A stretch of DNA of 64,000 bases, from positions 62,001-126,000 of the forward strand of contig NZ_SNZF01000009.1 in NCBI RefSeq assembly GCF_004363725.1. The letters run 5' to 3'. This document shows positions 8,830 through 18,774 of this stretch, one piece after another. Made by a program: the position numbers and the translations under genes. Position 1 is the first letter of the stretch; each line of letters starts with the position of its first letter. Below the pieces are notes generated by a model. The model did no database searches and was not told where the DNA came from. It worked only from the letters and a program-made list of their open reading frames with translations. The DNA comes from Aquamicrobium defluvii. Lineage in GTDB: Bacteria; Pseudomonadota; Alphaproteobacteria; Rhizobiales; Rhizobiaceae.

Positions 8830-10077
8830 TCACTCCAGATAGGTGGACGGGTCGACCGGAGCGGAGTTCTTGCGAATCTCGAAATGCAGCTTCGGAGCCG
8901 ATGCATTGCCGCTCATGCCTGACAGCGCGATCTGGTCGCCCCGCCTGACGGTCTGTCCGCGCTTGACGTTCAGCTCGCTGGCATTGCCGTAGACGGTAAC
9001 CAGCCCGTTGTCGTGGCGCACCAGAACCGTGTTGCCGAATTCCTTGAGACCGTCTCCGGCATAGATGACCACGCCATTCTCGGCCGCCTTGACCGGCGTG
9101 CCCTTCGGAACGGAGATGTCGATGCCATCCCCGCCCTGTCCGAAGCCGGAGATCACCCGGCCCTTCACAGGCCAGCGCATCTTGCCGATTCCGGTGGAGT
9201 TGGGGGCGGCAGCGCCATCGTCATCCACCTGCTCGACCGTTTTGGTCGCCTGCTTGGGAGGTGTATAGGAAGCAAGCTTCTCGCCTGGCGCCTGCTGTGC
9301 CGGAGGCGGCGTCGAGGCTGTCTTGACCGGATCGACATTTGCGGGCTGCGGCTTCGCCACCGCAACAGCGCTCGTGGCCGCCGCAGGCACGCCAGCGCCT
9401 GTGGGAATCTTCAGCGTCTGGCCGATACGGATATTGCCGTCCGCCAGGCCGTTTGCCTGCTGAAGCGAGGCGACGCTGACGCCGGTCCTGCGCGAGATGG
9501 CGGAAAGGGTGTCGCCTTGCTGGACGGTGTAGCTTCCACCTGCGACGGTTTGGGCCGAACCCGCCGAGGGCGCGCTCACCTGCGGCACAGCCGCAACCTG
9601 CCGGGGCTGCTCTGCCGCACTCGCACCACGCTCGGCAATGCGCTTCGCTTCCTCGCCTGCGGACTGGAACGGCTTGCTGGACGGCATGGGCACCGGCTGC
9701 GCCTGCCGGATGGTGCCCGTGGTGGTGTTGTCGAGGGCAGGCGCGGAGGCCACCTGCGTCTGCACCGGCGCCGGCTGAACCTGCGCCACGGAAGGCTGGG
9801 ACGGAGGCGGGAGCGACGAACGCCCGACGGAACCGGAACTGTATCCCCCGCTGTTGTAGACAGGCTGCTGCGCGGCGACATCGCCGGGATACGGCTGCGA
9901 TGCCTGCCCGTAACTGCCGACACTGGCCTGAGGCGTGGACGCTGTCGTGATGCCGTCCAGCCCATCCGTGAAGCGCATGGCACCGGAACTGCACCCCGAT
10001 GCCGCGGCGGCAATGACGAGAACGGCACAGCCTCGCGCCAGATTGCGCCCTCTTGCTTTCAAAACGCTGAACTGCAT
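8830..10077 (-). CDS. NlpD-like lipoprotein with LysM and degenerate LytM/M23 domain
   Basis: A protein of 415 residues. It has a lipoprotein signal with lipobox ASGC (Cys about 29), a long Pro/Gln/Ala-rich linker, one LysM domain at about 183-226 (YTVQQGDTLSAISRRTGV), a second linker, and a C-terminal M23/LytM domain from about 305. The metal-site residues are changed: the usual HxGxD is GGDGIDI, and the usual HLHFE is KLHFE. Such degenerate LytM proteins (NlpD, EnvC, DipM-like) activate cell-wall amidases during division instead of cutting peptidoglycan themselves. Placement downstream of serS-surE-pcm matches the nlpD neighbourhood in many proteobacteria. It is probably anchored to the outer membrane. 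Confidence 0.85.
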   Translation of the reverse strand: MQFSVLKARGRNLARGCAVLVIAAAASGCSSGAMRFTDGLDGITTASTPQASVGSYGQASQPYPGDVAAQQPVYNSGGYSSGSVGRSSLPPPSQPSVAQVQPAPVQTQVASAPALDNTTTGTIRQAQPVPMPSSKPFQSAGEEAKRIAERGASAAEQPRQVAAVPQVSAPSAGSAQTVAGGSYTVQQGDTLSAISRRTGVSVASLQQANGLADGNIRIGQTLKIPTGAGVPAAATSAVAVAKPQPANVDPVKTASTPPPAQQAPGEKLASYTPPKQATKTVEQVDDDGAAAPNSTGIGKMRWPVKGRVISGFGQGGDGIDISVPKGTPVKAAENGVVIYAGDGLKEFGNTVLVRHDNGLVTVYGNASELNVKRGQTVRRGDQIALSGMSGNASAPKLHFEIRKNSAPVDPSTYLE

Positions 10078-10264
10078 GACACTAACCCGCGCTGACCCGG
10101 AACGAACTGGGTACGATTAAAGCGCGTTAATGTTACCGGTCGGTTAAACCGTTAAAATGAGCGGCAATTTATCTTGAAAATCGCATCGATAGCATGTCCT
10201 GCTGCGGCAGGACCGCCGGCGACCGGGACGTAAGGCCCGTACCGGAAAACCGGTTTTGAAGGCT

Positions 10265-10912
10265 TCAGAGAACGGCGGCAACGCCGGGGAGCATGGGTTG
10301 CAGGCGAACGATGCCGATGTCCTCACGCTCGAAACGGCTGCCGACCTTGGTGAGTTTCGCAACCACCTGCTCGCCCTCTTCCGGGCCGATCGGCGCGATC
10401 ACCACGCCACCGCTGGAAAGCTGCTCAAGAAGGAAGCGCGGGATCGATTCGAAAGCCGCCCAGACAACAATACGATCGAACGGACCTTCATTCGGCAGGC
10501 CGCTGGAACCGTCCGCATGACGCACGATGATATTCGTGATGCCGAGCGCCTCGAAGCGCTGGCGCGCCTGCTCCGCAAGGGTCCTGTAGCGCTCGATCGT
10601 GACTACACGGCCAGCAAGCCGGGACATGACGGCCGCAGTGTAGCCCGAACCCGTACCGATTTCCATGATGCGCATGCCCGGTTCCGGCGCCATGGCGGCG
10701 ATGATGGCCGTCTGGATGTCCGCGCCCTCGATCGCTTCGCCGCACTCTATCGGCAGCATGCGTTCCGACCATGCGACGGCGCTGAACTGCGGGGCAAGAA
10801 AGCCGCGGCGCGGTGTGGCCTCGATCGCGGCGATAAGCGCCTTGGGAACGGTCCCCTTGCCGCGCAGACGCAACAGGAAGGCGGCGAATCCCTCGCGATC
10901 GTCTTCCGTCAT
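10265..10912 (-). CDS. pcm: protein-L-isoaspartate O-methyltransferase
   Basis: A protein of 215 residues with the SAM-binding motif [19 protein letters not shown] (about 81-99), followed by [15 protein letters not shown] and the catalytic-region segment [16 protein letters not shown]. It methylates abnormal isoaspartyl residues so that they can revert. The N-terminal VPRRGFLAP-like region is present as [16 protein letters not shown]. The ATG overlaps the surE stop by four bases (ATGA), giving the common surE-pcm pair. A gap of 187 bases separates it from the NlpD-like gene. Confidence 0.92.
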   Translation of the reverse strand: MTEDDREGFAAFLLRLRGKGTVPKALIAAIEATPRRGFLAPQFSAVAWSERMLPIECGEAIEGADIQTAIIAAMAPEPGMRIMEIGTGSGYTAAVMSRLAGRVVTIERYRTLAEQARQRFEALGITNIIVRHADGSSGLPNEGPFDRIVVWAAFESIPRFLLEQLSSGGVVIAPIGPEEGEQVVAKLTKVGSRFEREDIGIVRLQPMLPGVAAVL

Positions 10913-11667
10913 GCCAGAGCCTTGACAAGCTGATCGCGGATTTCATACGCAGTGAAATCGAGCTGCAACGGCGTTACCGAAACATAGTCGTTCTCGACGG
11001 CATGGATATCGGTGCCGGTCTTGCCGTTGCTTTCACCACGGCCGAACCGCATCCAGTAGTAAGGCAGTCCGCGCCCGTCCCGGCGCTCGTCGATCCACAG
11101 CCGGTGCACCACCTTGCCCTGCGAGGTCACCTGCGTGCCCTTCACATCCTGCGGCGCGCAGCTCGGGAAATTGATGTTGATGAGGACGCCTTCCTGCTGC
11201 GGCATCGCCAGAAGCTTGCGCAACAGATCGGGCGCAAGGGCCTCGGCCGTGGCATATGGCACGACGCGCTCGTCCCCTTCGCGGGTGTAGGCCTGGCTGA
11301 GCGCTATGGAGCGGATGCCAAGCAGCGTGCCTTCCATCGCACCCGCGACAGTGCCCGAATAGGTCACGTCGTCGGCAATGTTCGAGCCCGAATTGATGCC
11401 CGACAGCACCAGATCGGGCAGGTCGGGCAAAACCTTGCGGGCGCCCATGATCACGCAATCGGTCGGCGTGCCGCGCACGGCATAGCGTTTCTCGCCAATC
11501 TTGCGCAGGCGCAGCGGCTCCGAGATCGACAGCGAGTGCGCATAGCCCGACTGGTCGTTTTCGGGGGCGACCACCCAAACATCGTCTGACAGCGTGCGGG
11601 CGACACGTTCAAGCGATTCAAGGCCCTCGGCGTGGATGCCGTCGTCGTTCGTAAGAAGGATGCGCAT
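10909..11667 (-). CDS. surE: 5'/3'-nucleotidase SurE
   Basis: A protein of 252 residues. It begins [16 protein letters not shown], the metal-binding Asp pair of SurE, and continues with [16 protein letters not shown] and [27 protein letters not shown], all family hallmarks. SurE dephosphorylates nucleoside 5'- and 3'-monophosphates and is linked to stress survival. Its start overlaps the serS stop by one base (TAATG), and its stop overlaps pcm by four, so serS-surE-pcm is one tightly coupled unit. Confidence 0.95.
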   Translation of the reverse strand: MRILLTNDDGIHAEGLESLERVARTLSDDVWVVAPENDQSGYAHSLSISEPLRLRKIGEKRYAVRGTPTDCVIMGARKVLPDLPDLVLSGINSGSNIADDVTYSGTVAGAMEGTLLGIRSIALSQAYTREGDERVVPYATAEALAPDLLRKLLAMPQQEGVLININFPSCAPQDVKGTQVTSQGKVVHRLWIDERRDGRGLPYYWMRFGRGESNGKTGTDIHAVENDYVSVTPLQLDFTAYEIRDQLVKALA

Positions 11668-12971
11668 TATTTCACTTCGATCCTCTCAAGGCCGCCCATA
11701 TAGGGCCGCAGGACATCGGGGACAGTGATCGAGCCATCTTCGTTCTGGTAGTTCTCCATCACCGCGATCAGCGCGCGGCCGACCGCCACGCCGGATCCGT
11801 TCAGCGTGTGGACGAAAAGATTGCCCTTTCCATCCTTGTCCCGGTAGCGGGCATTCATGCGCCGCGCCTGGAAATCGCCGCACACGGAACAGGAGGAAAT
11901 CTCGCGGTAGGTTTTCTGGCCGGGCAGCCAAACCTCGATGTCGTGCGTACGGCGCGCCCCGAAACCCATGTCGCCGGTGCACAGCACCACGGTGCGGAAC
12001 GGCAGGTCGAGACGCTTCAGAACCTCCTCCGCACATGCGGTCATGCGCTCGTGCTCCGCGACCGAGCTGTCGGCATCGGTGATCGACACCATCTCCACCT
12101 TGTAGAACTGGTGCTGGCGCAGCATGCCGCGCGTGTCGCGGCCGGCCGATCCGGCCTCGGAGCGGAAGCACGGCGTCAGCGCAGTGAAGCGCAGAGGCAG
12201 CTTTTCATGCGCCGTGATCTCTTCGCGGACCAGATTGGTGAGCGGAACTTCGGAAGTCGGGATAAGGCCCAGCCTGCTCTCGCCATGGGGCACGAAGAAC
12301 AGGTCCTCCTCAAATTTCGGCAGATTGCCCGTACCGAAAAGTGCATCGTCACGCACAAGAAGCGGCACCTGTACCTCGGTATAGCCATGCTCGGTGGTGT
12401 GCAGGTCGAGCATGAACTGGCCGAGCGCCCGTTCCAGCCGCGCAAGCTGGCCTCTGAGCACGGTGAAGCGCGAGCCGGAAAGGCGCGCCGCGCGCTCGAA
12501 GTCCATCAGGCCGAGCTCCTCGCCGATGTCGAAATGCTCACGCGCCCAGTTTGCGGGCGGTGAGACCTTGCCGACCTTGCGCAGTTCGACATTGTCGTTC
12601 TCGTCCTTGCCGGCCGGCACGTTGTCGAGCGGAAGATTGGGAATCACGGCCAGCGCATCGGTGAACGCCCTGTCGAGGCGGCGCGCCTCCGCCTCGCCAT
12701 CCTGAATGAAGGATTTGATGTCGCCGACCTCGGCCTTGAGCTTTTCGGCCAATGCCATGTCCCTGGCGGCCATGGCCTTGCCGATCTCCTTCGAGGCGGC
12801 GTTGCGGCGCTCCTGCGCATGCTGAAGCTTAAGGACATGAGCGCGGCGCGCCTCGTCCCTGGCGATGAGATCGTCTGTGGTCGACCTCGCCTCGGCCTCC
12901 GACCAGGAACGCTTCTTCAGTGCATCGACAAGAGCGTTGGGGTTCTCGCGAATCCACTTGATGTCCAGCAT
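11667..12971 (-). CDS. serS: serine--tRNA ligase
   Basis: A protein of 434 residues. The N-terminal coiled-coil arm that grips tRNA-Ser is at about 28-105. The class II catalytic core follows, with the motif 2 region [26 protein letters not shown] and the motif 3 region [20 protein letters not shown] near the C-terminus. It charges tRNA-Ser and also the selenocysteine tRNA where present. Length and start ([11 protein letters not shown]) are typical. It is the first gene of the serS-surE-pcm unit. The 203-base gap upstream, before the divergent FAH-family gene, should hold both promoters. Confidence 0.96.
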   Translation of the reverse strand: MLDIKWIRENPNALVDALKKRSWSEAEARSTTDDLIARDEARRAHVLKLQHAQERRNAASKEIGKAMAARDMALAEKLKAEVGDIKSFIQDGEAEARRLDRAFTDALAVIPNLPLDNVPAGKDENDNVELRKVGKVSPPANWAREHFDIGEELGLMDFERAARLSGSRFTVLRGQLARLERALGQFMLDLHTTEHGYTEVQVPLLVRDDALFGTGNLPKFEEDLFFVPHGESRLGLIPTSEVPLTNLVREEITAHEKLPLRFTALTPCFRSEAGSAGRDTRGMLRQHQFYKVEMVSITDADSSVAEHERMTACAEEVLKRLDLPFRTVVLCTGDMGFGARRTHDIEVWLPGQKTYREISSCSVCGDFQARRMNARYRDKDGKGNLFVHTLNGSGVAVGRALIAVMENYQNEDGSITVPDVLRPYMGGLERIEVK

Positions 12972-13174
12972 GGCGGGCTCATTCCTCAGTAAAGCGCCAC
13001 CGGCCTAAACCGCATCCGGAAACGTTTCAAGCTTGGCCTTGCTGCCGGGCCAAATTTTCGCGCATTGGGCCGTTTCCCGCCATCGCTTCTTGCCCGCCCC
13101 ACAAATCGGGACGAATGTGCGAGGTACGAAAGCCTGAAAAGAGAATCACGTCACTACAGAAAGCCGAAGAGCCG

Positions 13175-13870
13175 ATGACCGATTTCGTTCTGCCCCCGCC
13201 CCCTGTCGTTTCCGCCGCCATCAGGGACAGCAAGCAGCGGTTTCCTGTGCGGCGCGTTTTCTGCGTCGGCCGCAACTACGGCGCGCATATCCGCGAAATG
13301 GGCAATGACGAGCGCGATCCGCCCTTTTTCTTCACCAAACCGGCGGATGCGCTGGTCGAAACGGGCAGCACCATTCCCTATCCGCTTGCAACGGAAAACC
13401 TCCATCATGAGATCGAACTGGTCGTGGCCATCGGCAAAGGCGGCATCCGTATCGACCGCGATGCGGCGCTTGACCACATCTGGGGCTACGGCGTCGGCAT
13501 CGACCTGACCCGCCGGGACCTTCAGGACGTGGCGAAGAAGGCGGCACGGCCGTGGGACTGGGCCAAGGCATTCGACCAGTCCGCCCCCTGTGGCGCGCTC
13601 GTTCCTGCCGCAACCAGCGGTCATCCGCAAAAAGGCCGCATCCGGCTGGCCGTCAATGGCGAGCTGCGCCAGCAGGGCGACCTTGCCGAAATGATCTGGC
13701 CCGTAGCCGACATCGTCGCAATTTGCAGCGAAGCCGTGGAACTTCAGCCGGGCGACCTGATCTTCACAGGCACGCCCTCGGGTGTCGGACCCGTGAAGGC
13801 CGGCGACCGTTTGAGCGGCGAGGTGGAAGGCATCGGCACGGTCGAGCTGGAAATCGGCCCGGCCAGATAG
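13175..13870 (+). CDS. fumarylacetoacetate hydrolase family protein
   Basis: A protein of 231 residues with the FAH fold: VFCVGRNYGAHIREMG near residue 29, FFFTKPADALVE, the metal-site stretch LHHEIELVVAIG (about 78-89), YGVGIDLTRRDLQ, and the late GDLIFTGTPSGVGPV. The pattern is closest to small FAH enzymes such as fumarylpyruvate hydrolases or acylpyruvases, which cleave C-C bonds in 2,4-dioxo acids. The exact substrate cannot be read from the sequence. An upstream in-frame ATG at 13115 would add 20 residues without similarity to the family, so 13175 is chosen. Confidence 0.85.
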   Translation: MTDFVLPPPPVVSAAIRDSKQRFPVRRVFCVGRNYGAHIREMGNDERDPPFFFTKPADALVETGSTIPYPLATENLHHEIELVVAIGKGGIRIDRDAALDHIWGYGVGIDLTRRDLQDVAKKAARPWDWAKAFDQSAPCGALVPAATSGHPQKGRIRLAVNGELRQQGDLAEMIWPVADIVAICSEAVELQPGDLIFTGTPSGVGPVKAGDRLSGEVEGIGTVELEIGPAR

Positions 13871-13877
13871 CGCCAAA

Positions 13878-14378
13878 TCAGCGGGCCATCGTGCGCCTGG
13901 CCGCCCTTCGACGCCGTTCATAGAACATGACCAGCGTCTCGGCGGTCAGCGCCGGCTGCTCCTCGCCCTTGATGTCGACGGTGTTGAGGAACTTCATCAG
14001 ATACTGGCCGGGGCCCTTCTCGTCGATCGCCAGCAAGGTCGCACGCAAGCGCACGCGCGATCCCACACGCACCGGGGAAAGAAAACGCACCTTGTCGAGC
14101 CCGTAATTGAACGCGGCCTGCGTGTTCTCCGGTATTGCACCGAGCTCATGGCACAGCGCCCCGATGATCGCCAGCGTCAGATAGCCATGAGCGATGGTCA
14201 CGCGCAGCGGGCTTTCCCGCTTCGCCCGCTCGGGATCGGTGTGCAGCCACTGGCGATCGCCCGTGCACTCGGCAAACTGGTCGATCCTCGACTGGTCCAC
14301 CAGCGTCCAGTCCGAGACGCCAAGCTCCTGCCCGATCATGGTTTTCAGTTCGTCGAATGTCGGTGGTGTCTTTCGCAT
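13878..14378 (-). CDS. MaoC family dehydratase (NodN-like)
   Basis: A protein of 166 residues with a single hot-dog fold. The hydratase-type catalytic stretch is QWLHTDPERAKRESPLRVTIAHGYLTL (Asp and His of the D-x4-H type motif), and the N-terminus (MIGQELGVSDWTLVDQSRIDQFAECTGD) matches the NodN-like subgroup. Members hydrate trans-2-enoyl-CoA, but the physiological substrate is not evident. The start at 14378 has a GGAAAGG element a few bases upstream; an extension to 14441 is open but not family-like. It converges on the FAH gene with a seven-base gap. Confidence 0.85.
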   Translation of the reverse strand: MRKTPPTFDELKTMIGQELGVSDWTLVDQSRIDQFAECTGDRQWLHTDPERAKRESPLRVTIAHGYLTLAIIGALCHELGAIPENTQAAFNYGLDKVRFLSPVRVGSRVRLRATLLAIDEKGPGQYLMKFLNTVDIKGEEQPALTAETLVMFYERRRRAARRTMAR

Positions 14379-14512
14379 TCCGCCTTTCCGGTCCGCGCCG
14401 CAGATTTTCAATCTTCCTGGGAAGTGGTTTTCGTTCGCCAATACTATTGGATAACCGGATCAGAAACTTCAACTCATTCAAACGTAGAATCCGACCGATA
14501 TAAATCCCGCCT

Positions 14513-15805
14513 TCACGAAAGAAACGTTCGCTCGAAGATATAGAGCGCGACGCCTGCAATGCCACCCACGATCATGCCGTTGAAGCGGATATATTGCAGG
14601 TCCCTGCCGATGTTGATTTCAATCAGCCTCGTAAGCTGGGCCAGATCCCAGCGCTTCACCTGATCCGCAATAAAGGTGGAAACGCCGCTTTTCTGGCTTT
14701 CCACAAAGGCCGAAAGCGCCACGACGAAGCCTGCATTCATATCCGCCCTGACCTTCGGATCGCGTGCCAGATGGCGTCCGACCTCCACGAACATGCTGGT
14801 CATATGTGTCTGGATCGCCGTATTCCTGCCGGCTGCTCCATCCTCGATGAAGGCACGCAGGCTGTTCCACATGGTGCCGACGAGATCGCGCATTTCGGGC
14901 CGTGCCAGAAGGTCATGCTTCAGCTTCTCGGCACGGCGGGCGTAGTCCTGCGATGTCCGAAGCTCCGCGATGAACCCTTGCACGAAACGGTCGAACTCCT
15001 CGCGCAGCGGATGATCGGCGTCCGCCTCCACATCGTTCAGCAAGGTTGCGGCCGACGCGACGATCTTTTTCAGGAGATAGGCATCGGCGCGGAACATGTT
15101 GAACAGCGACGGCAGTTCGGCGCGTATCTTCTCGCGCATCGCCTCCAGCGCCTTCTCGTCCGCAAGCACGCCCGAAAGCGCCCGTACGATCTCGTCGAAC
15201 AGCTTCTGGTGGCCGCGATCATGGGTGAAGGTGGAAAGAAGATCGGCAGCGAGCGGCGCCACCTTCACCTTTTCAAGCTCGTCCTTCAGACGCTGGCCGA
15301 CGAAATCGCGCAGGCCGGACTGCTCGACCGCGGCCAGCATCTGCGGGACCAGCCGGCCAACGAAGCGTGACAGCCCTGCGGCGCGCTTCTCGTCCACCAG
15401 CCAGTCGGCGACCAGCGCGGCGAAATCCACTTCCTTCAGCTTCTCCCGCACCGGTCCGGGAGCAAGGAAATTCACCTCGATGAAGCGGCCGAGATTGTCG
15501 GCAATGCGGGTCTGGTTGGCGGGAATGATGGCGGTGTGCGGGATAGGCAGGCCGAGAGGCCGCCTGAAAAGGGCGACGACCGCATACCAGTCCGCCAGCC
15601 CGCCGATGGTCGCCGCCTCGGCAAAGGCGGCGACGAAGCCCATGGCGGGCCATGCTGCCTCCAGCGTCTTTGCCACGGCAAAAAGGGCAATGCAGCCCAC
15701 CAGGGCAGTCGCCGCCACGATCTTCGTGCGCCGCAGAGCCGCCACCTTCGCCTGCTCCTGCAGGGCGGCATCCCCCTGCAAAACACCCGCCGTCGATCTT
15801 GCCAT
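14513..15805 (-). CDS. DUF445 family membrane-associated protein
   Basis: About 430 residues. Two hydrophobic stretches near the N-terminus (VAATALVGCIALFAVAK and GFVAAFAEAATIGGLAD) include the DUF445 signature GGLADWYAVVALFRRPLGLPIPHTAIIP. A long helical region follows, and the protein ends in a C-terminal membrane helix (MIVGGIAGVALYIFERTF). The family is conserved in alphaproteobacteria and resembles E. coli YjiN; no function is established. The reading frame is open to a TTG at 15964, but the ATG at 15805 gives the normal N-terminus and leaves room for the divergent speB promoter. Confidence 0.82.
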   Translation of the reverse strand: MARSTAGVLQGDAALQEQAKVAALRRTKIVAATALVGCIALFAVAKTLEAAWPAMGFVAAFAEAATIGGLADWYAVVALFRRPLGLPIPHTAIIPANQTRIADNLGRFIEVNFLAPGPVREKLKEVDFAALVADWLVDEKRAAGLSRFVGRLVPQMLAAVEQSGLRDFVGQRLKDELEKVKVAPLAADLLSTFTHDRGHQKLFDEIVRALSGVLADEKALEAMREKIRAELPSLFNMFRADAYLLKKIVASAATLLNDVEADADHPLREEFDRFVQGFIAELRTSQDYARRAEKLKHDLLARPEMRDLVGTMWNSLRAFIEDGAAGRNTAIQTHMTSMFVEVGRHLARDPKVRADMNAGFVVALSAFVESQKSGVSTFIADQVKRWDLAQLTRLIEINIGRDLQYIRFNGMIVGGIAGVALYIFERTFLS

Positions 15806-15983
15806 TGCATCGTTCCATTCGATTCGTCCGGCCATTATCGGCGCGACCGCCCTGCGCAGCCATGGAGCGGCATGTGTTTTTACCGGCCCCGGCCCGCTTG
15901 CCACTTTAACCGCCGACACGCTGGCAAGTTGCACGGCTCTTCTGTAGTTGTTGCACTGCGACAAAGATGTTCAGGGAGCGATC

Positions 15984-16973
15984 ATGCCTTCGAGGACCAT
16001 CGACCACGCCTTCACCGCCCGCAGCAAGCGCGGTGCCGCCTCCGATCCGACCTATGCCGGGGCGCTTTCGTTCATGCGCCGCCAGTTCACCAAGAATGTC
16101 ACGGGCGCAGATGCCGTGGTCTGGGGCATCCCCTTCGACGCCGCCGTCACCAACCGCCCCGGCGCGCGCTTCGGACCGCAGGCGATTCGCCGTGCCTCGG
16201 CAATCCTCGACAACGATCCGCAATATCCTTTTTCCCGCGACCTGTTCGAGGACCTCGCCGTCGTGGATTATGGCGACTGCCTGCTCGACAGCGGCAACCA
16301 CAACAGGACGCCGGCTACCATCGAGCGCGAGGCGGCCAAAATCCTCAAATCCGGCGCGTTTCTGCTCACGCTCGGCGGCGATCACTTCGTCACCTGGCCG
16401 CTGCTCAAGGCGCATGCCGCCATCCACGGCCCGCTGGCGCTGGTGCAGTTCGACGCCCATCAGGACACATGGCCGGATGACGGCAGGCGCATCGATCATG
16501 GCTCCTTTGTCGGCCGCGCCGTCAGGGAAGGCATCATCGATCCCGACCGCTCGATCCAGATCGGTATCCGGACCCACGCTCCGGAAACGTTCGGAATCAA
16601 GATCCTCCATGGATATGAGGTGGAGGAAATGCGCGCCGCCGAAATCGCCTATGCCATCGTGGAACGCACGGGCGGCCGCAAGACCTACCTCACCTTCGAC
16701 ATAGATTGTCTCGACCCCGCTTTCGCGCCTGGTACCGGCACACCCGTGGCCGGCGGCCCGTCCTCGGCACGCATGCTCTCCACCCTGCGCAAGCTGGGAC
16801 AGGTCGACATCGTCGGCGCCGATGTCGTAGAGGTTGCGCCGGCCTACGACCACGCCGATATTACCTCTATCGCCGCTTCCATGATCGCCATGCACTATCT
16901 GGGATTGCTGGCCGAACGGAAGGCAAAGCAGGACAACGCCGCAAACAACACCCACCACGGTCAGGACATCTAG
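15984..16973 (+). CDS. speB: agmatinase
   Basis: A protein of 329 residues of the ureohydrolase family. The manganese-binding motifs are all visible: LTLGGDHF (about 125-132), FDAHQDTWP (about 148-156) and TFDIDCLDPAFAPGTGTP (about 232-249). The family preference is agmatinase over arginase, hydrolysing agmatine to putrescine and urea. The usual DAHxD position holds Gln here. AGGGAG lies shortly upstream of the ATG at 15984, so this start is preferred over the ATG at 15948. argC follows after 29 bases on the same strand, suggesting co-transcription of arginine-related genes. Confidence 0.88.
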   Translation: MPSRTIDHAFTARSKRGAASDPTYAGALSFMRRQFTKNVTGADAVVWGIPFDAAVTNRPGARFGPQAIRRASAILDNDPQYPFSRDLFEDLAVVDYGDCLLDSGNHNRTPATIEREAAKILKSGAFLLTLGGDHFVTWPLLKAHAAIHGPLALVQFDAHQDTWPDDGRRIDHGSFVGRAVREGIIDPDRSIQIGIRTHAPETFGIKILHGYEVEEMRAAEIAYAIVERTGGRKTYLTFDIDCLDPAFAPGTGTPVAGGPSSARMLSTLRKLGQVDIVGADVVEVAPAYDHADITSIAASMIAMHYLGLLAERKAKQDNAANNTHHGQDI

Positions 16974-17002
16974 TCCTTCCCCGCATTCAGGCAGACACAG
17001 GA

Positions 17003-17935
17003 ATGAAACCGAAAATCTTCATCGACGGCGAACACGGCACCACCGGGCTCCAGATTCGTACGCTGCTGGCCGGCCGCGCCGATCTCGACATCATTTCCGT
17101 GCCTGCCGAACGCCGGAAGGAGAAGGAAGCGCGCGCGGAATATCTCAATGCCGCCGACATCGCCATCCTTTGCCTGCCCGACGATGCCGCGCGTGAAAGC
17201 GTCTCCCTGATCGCCAACGACACCACGCGCGTCATCGACGCCTCCACCGCGCACCGGGTCGCCGAGGGCTGGGATTACGGTTTCGCCGAGATGGACAAGG
17301 ACCAGCCGGCCCGGATAGCCGCCGCCAGACGGGTGGCCAATCCCGGCTGCTGGCCGCAGGGGCCGATCGCCACGCTGCGCCCTCTGGTCGATGCCGGCCT
17401 GCTGCCCGCCGACTTCCCGGTCACGATCAACGGCATCACCGGCTATTCCGGGGGTGGGCGCACCATGATCGAGGACTATGAGGCCAAAGGGGAGAGCGCC
17501 TGCGAATTCTTCCCCTATGGCCTGTCGCTCCAGCACAAGCACATTCCCGAGATCAGGACCTATGGCCGCCTCAGCCGCGATCCGATCCTGCAACCGGCAA
17601 TCGGCAATTTCGCGCAAGGCATGATCACCATCGTGCCGCTGCAACTGGGAACGCTGGACTACATCCCAAGCGGTGCCGAACTGCATGCGGCCATTGCCGA
17701 TCACTATGCCGCCATTGCGGGCAGCGTGGTCGAGGTCGCGCCCTACGAGCAGGTCGAGCGCGTGCCCGACATCGACCCGGAGCGCTACAACGGCACCAAC
17801 CGCATGAAACTCCATGTGTTCGCCAATGACGAGCGGGCGCAGGCGCTGCTGATCGCCGTCTATGACAATCTCGGCAAGGGGGCGTCCGGTGCCGCGGTGC
17901 AGAATCTCGACCTCATGATCGGCAAGGGTGTGTGA
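17003..17935 (+). CDS. argC: N-acetyl-gamma-glutamyl-phosphate reductase (short, type 2)
   Basis: A protein of 310 residues, the length of the short type 2 ArgC. It begins with the NADP-binding segment KIFIDGEHGTTGLQI and carries the catalytic Cys in VANPGCWPQG (about 112-121), followed by ITGYSGGGRTMIEDYE. It reduces N-acetylglutamyl phosphate to the semialdehyde in arginine synthesis. The same frame is open upstream, but the ATG at 17003 is the family start. Its stop overlaps the next gene's GTG by four bases. Confidence 0.93.
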   Translation: MKPKIFIDGEHGTTGLQIRTLLAGRADLDIISVPAERRKEKEARAEYLNAADIAILCLPDDAARESVSLIANDTTRVIDASTAHRVAEGWDYGFAEMDKDQPARIAAARRVANPGCWPQGPIATLRPLVDAGLLPADFPVTINGITGYSGGGRTMIEDYEAKGESACEFFPYGLSLQHKHIPEIRTYGRLSRDPILQPAIGNFAQGMITIVPLQLGTLDYIPSGAELHAAIADHYAAIAGSVVEVAPYEQVERVPDIDPERYNGTNRMKLHVFANDERAQALLIAVYDNLGKGASGAAVQNLDLMIGKGV

Positions 17936-18774
17936 CGGAAACGCCGGCATTTCCTGCGCACTGGAACATTGCGGCGGCGCGGCTGATTGCGGACACGTTC
18001 AGCAGCCGCGTCTGGAAGGTCACGCTTGGCGACGGTTCTGTTGCCGTGGTCAAGGACCTGAAGCCTTTCGACGATATCGAGGACGAGTTGCGCGGCGCCC
18101 ATCTGCTGGCATGGCGGAACGGGCGCGGTCTTGTCCGGCTGATCGGTCAGGACCGGAACCGGATGCTGATCGAGTACGCCGGCGAGCGGCATCTGGCCGA
18201 TGTGCTCCAAACCGGAGGCGATGCGGCGGCAACCGGCATCGCCGCAGAGTTGATGCAGCGGCTCCATGCACCGGGCGACGGCCCTGCGCCATCCGGATTG
18301 CAGCCTCTGGCCGAACGCTATGAGGCATTGTTCAGGAAGGCGAAGCAGGATCGCGCCGCCGGCGTGCTTTCAGCCTATGTCGACGCGGCAGAACTGGCAC
18401 AGCAACTGCTCGACACCGAACGCGACATTCGCCCTTTGCACGGCGATCTCCACCACGAAAACATTCTCGAAGGACCGCGCGGCTGGCTGGCGATAGACCC
18501 CAAGGGCCTGCTTGGCGACATCGGCTTCGATGCTGCCAATCTGTTTTGCAACCCGCTGGACCGGGACGATCTGTGCCTCGACCCCGAACGCATTGCCCGC
18601 ATGGCGGAGCAGCTTGCGCAAGCAATGCGTCAGGACCCGCGCCGTCTTCTCGACCACGCTTTCGCTTATGGCTGTCTGTCGGCTGCATGGCATCACGAAG
18701 ATGACAACGTCGCCGATGAAAACCGCGAACTTGCCGTGGCCGATGCCGTTCGCGAGGTCAGGAAGCGGTTCTGA
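17932..18774 (+). CDS. aminoglycoside/hydroxyurea-type phosphotransferase
   Basis: A protein of 280 residues with a kinase-like fold. The catalytic loop is [13 protein letters not shown] (about 165-177) and the metal-binding segment is [11 protein letters not shown]. These match the APH(6)/hydroxyurea kinase family, which includes streptomycin 6-kinases. Chromosomal members without a resistance context usually act on unknown small molecules, so drug resistance should not be assumed. It starts with GTG inside the argC stop (GTGA), so it is translationally coupled to argC. Its 3' end overlaps the convergent heme A synthase gene by 17 bases. Confidence 0.8.
   Translation: MTETPAFPAHWNIAAARLIADTFSSRVWKVTLGDGSVAVVKDLKPFDDIEDELRGAHLLAWRNGRGLVRLIGQDRNRMLIEYAGERHLADVLQTGGDAAATGIAAELMQRLHAPGDGPAPSGLQPLAERYEALFRKAKQDRAAGVLSAYVDAAELAQQLLDTERDIRPLHGDLHHENILEGPRGWLAIDPKGLLGDIGFDAANLFCNPLDRDDLCLDPERIARMAEQLAQAMRQDPRRLLDHAFAYGCLSAAWHHEDDNVADENRELAVADAVREVRKRF

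Noticed and set aside
10117-10155. CtrA-like sites (TTAA pairs) upstream of the NlpD-like gene
   Set aside because: The spacings are six and four bases, not the seven expected for TTAA-N7-TTAA.
15806-15964. TTG-started extension of the DUF445 protein
   Set aside because: It would run through the speB promoter region and adds residues not seen in the family.
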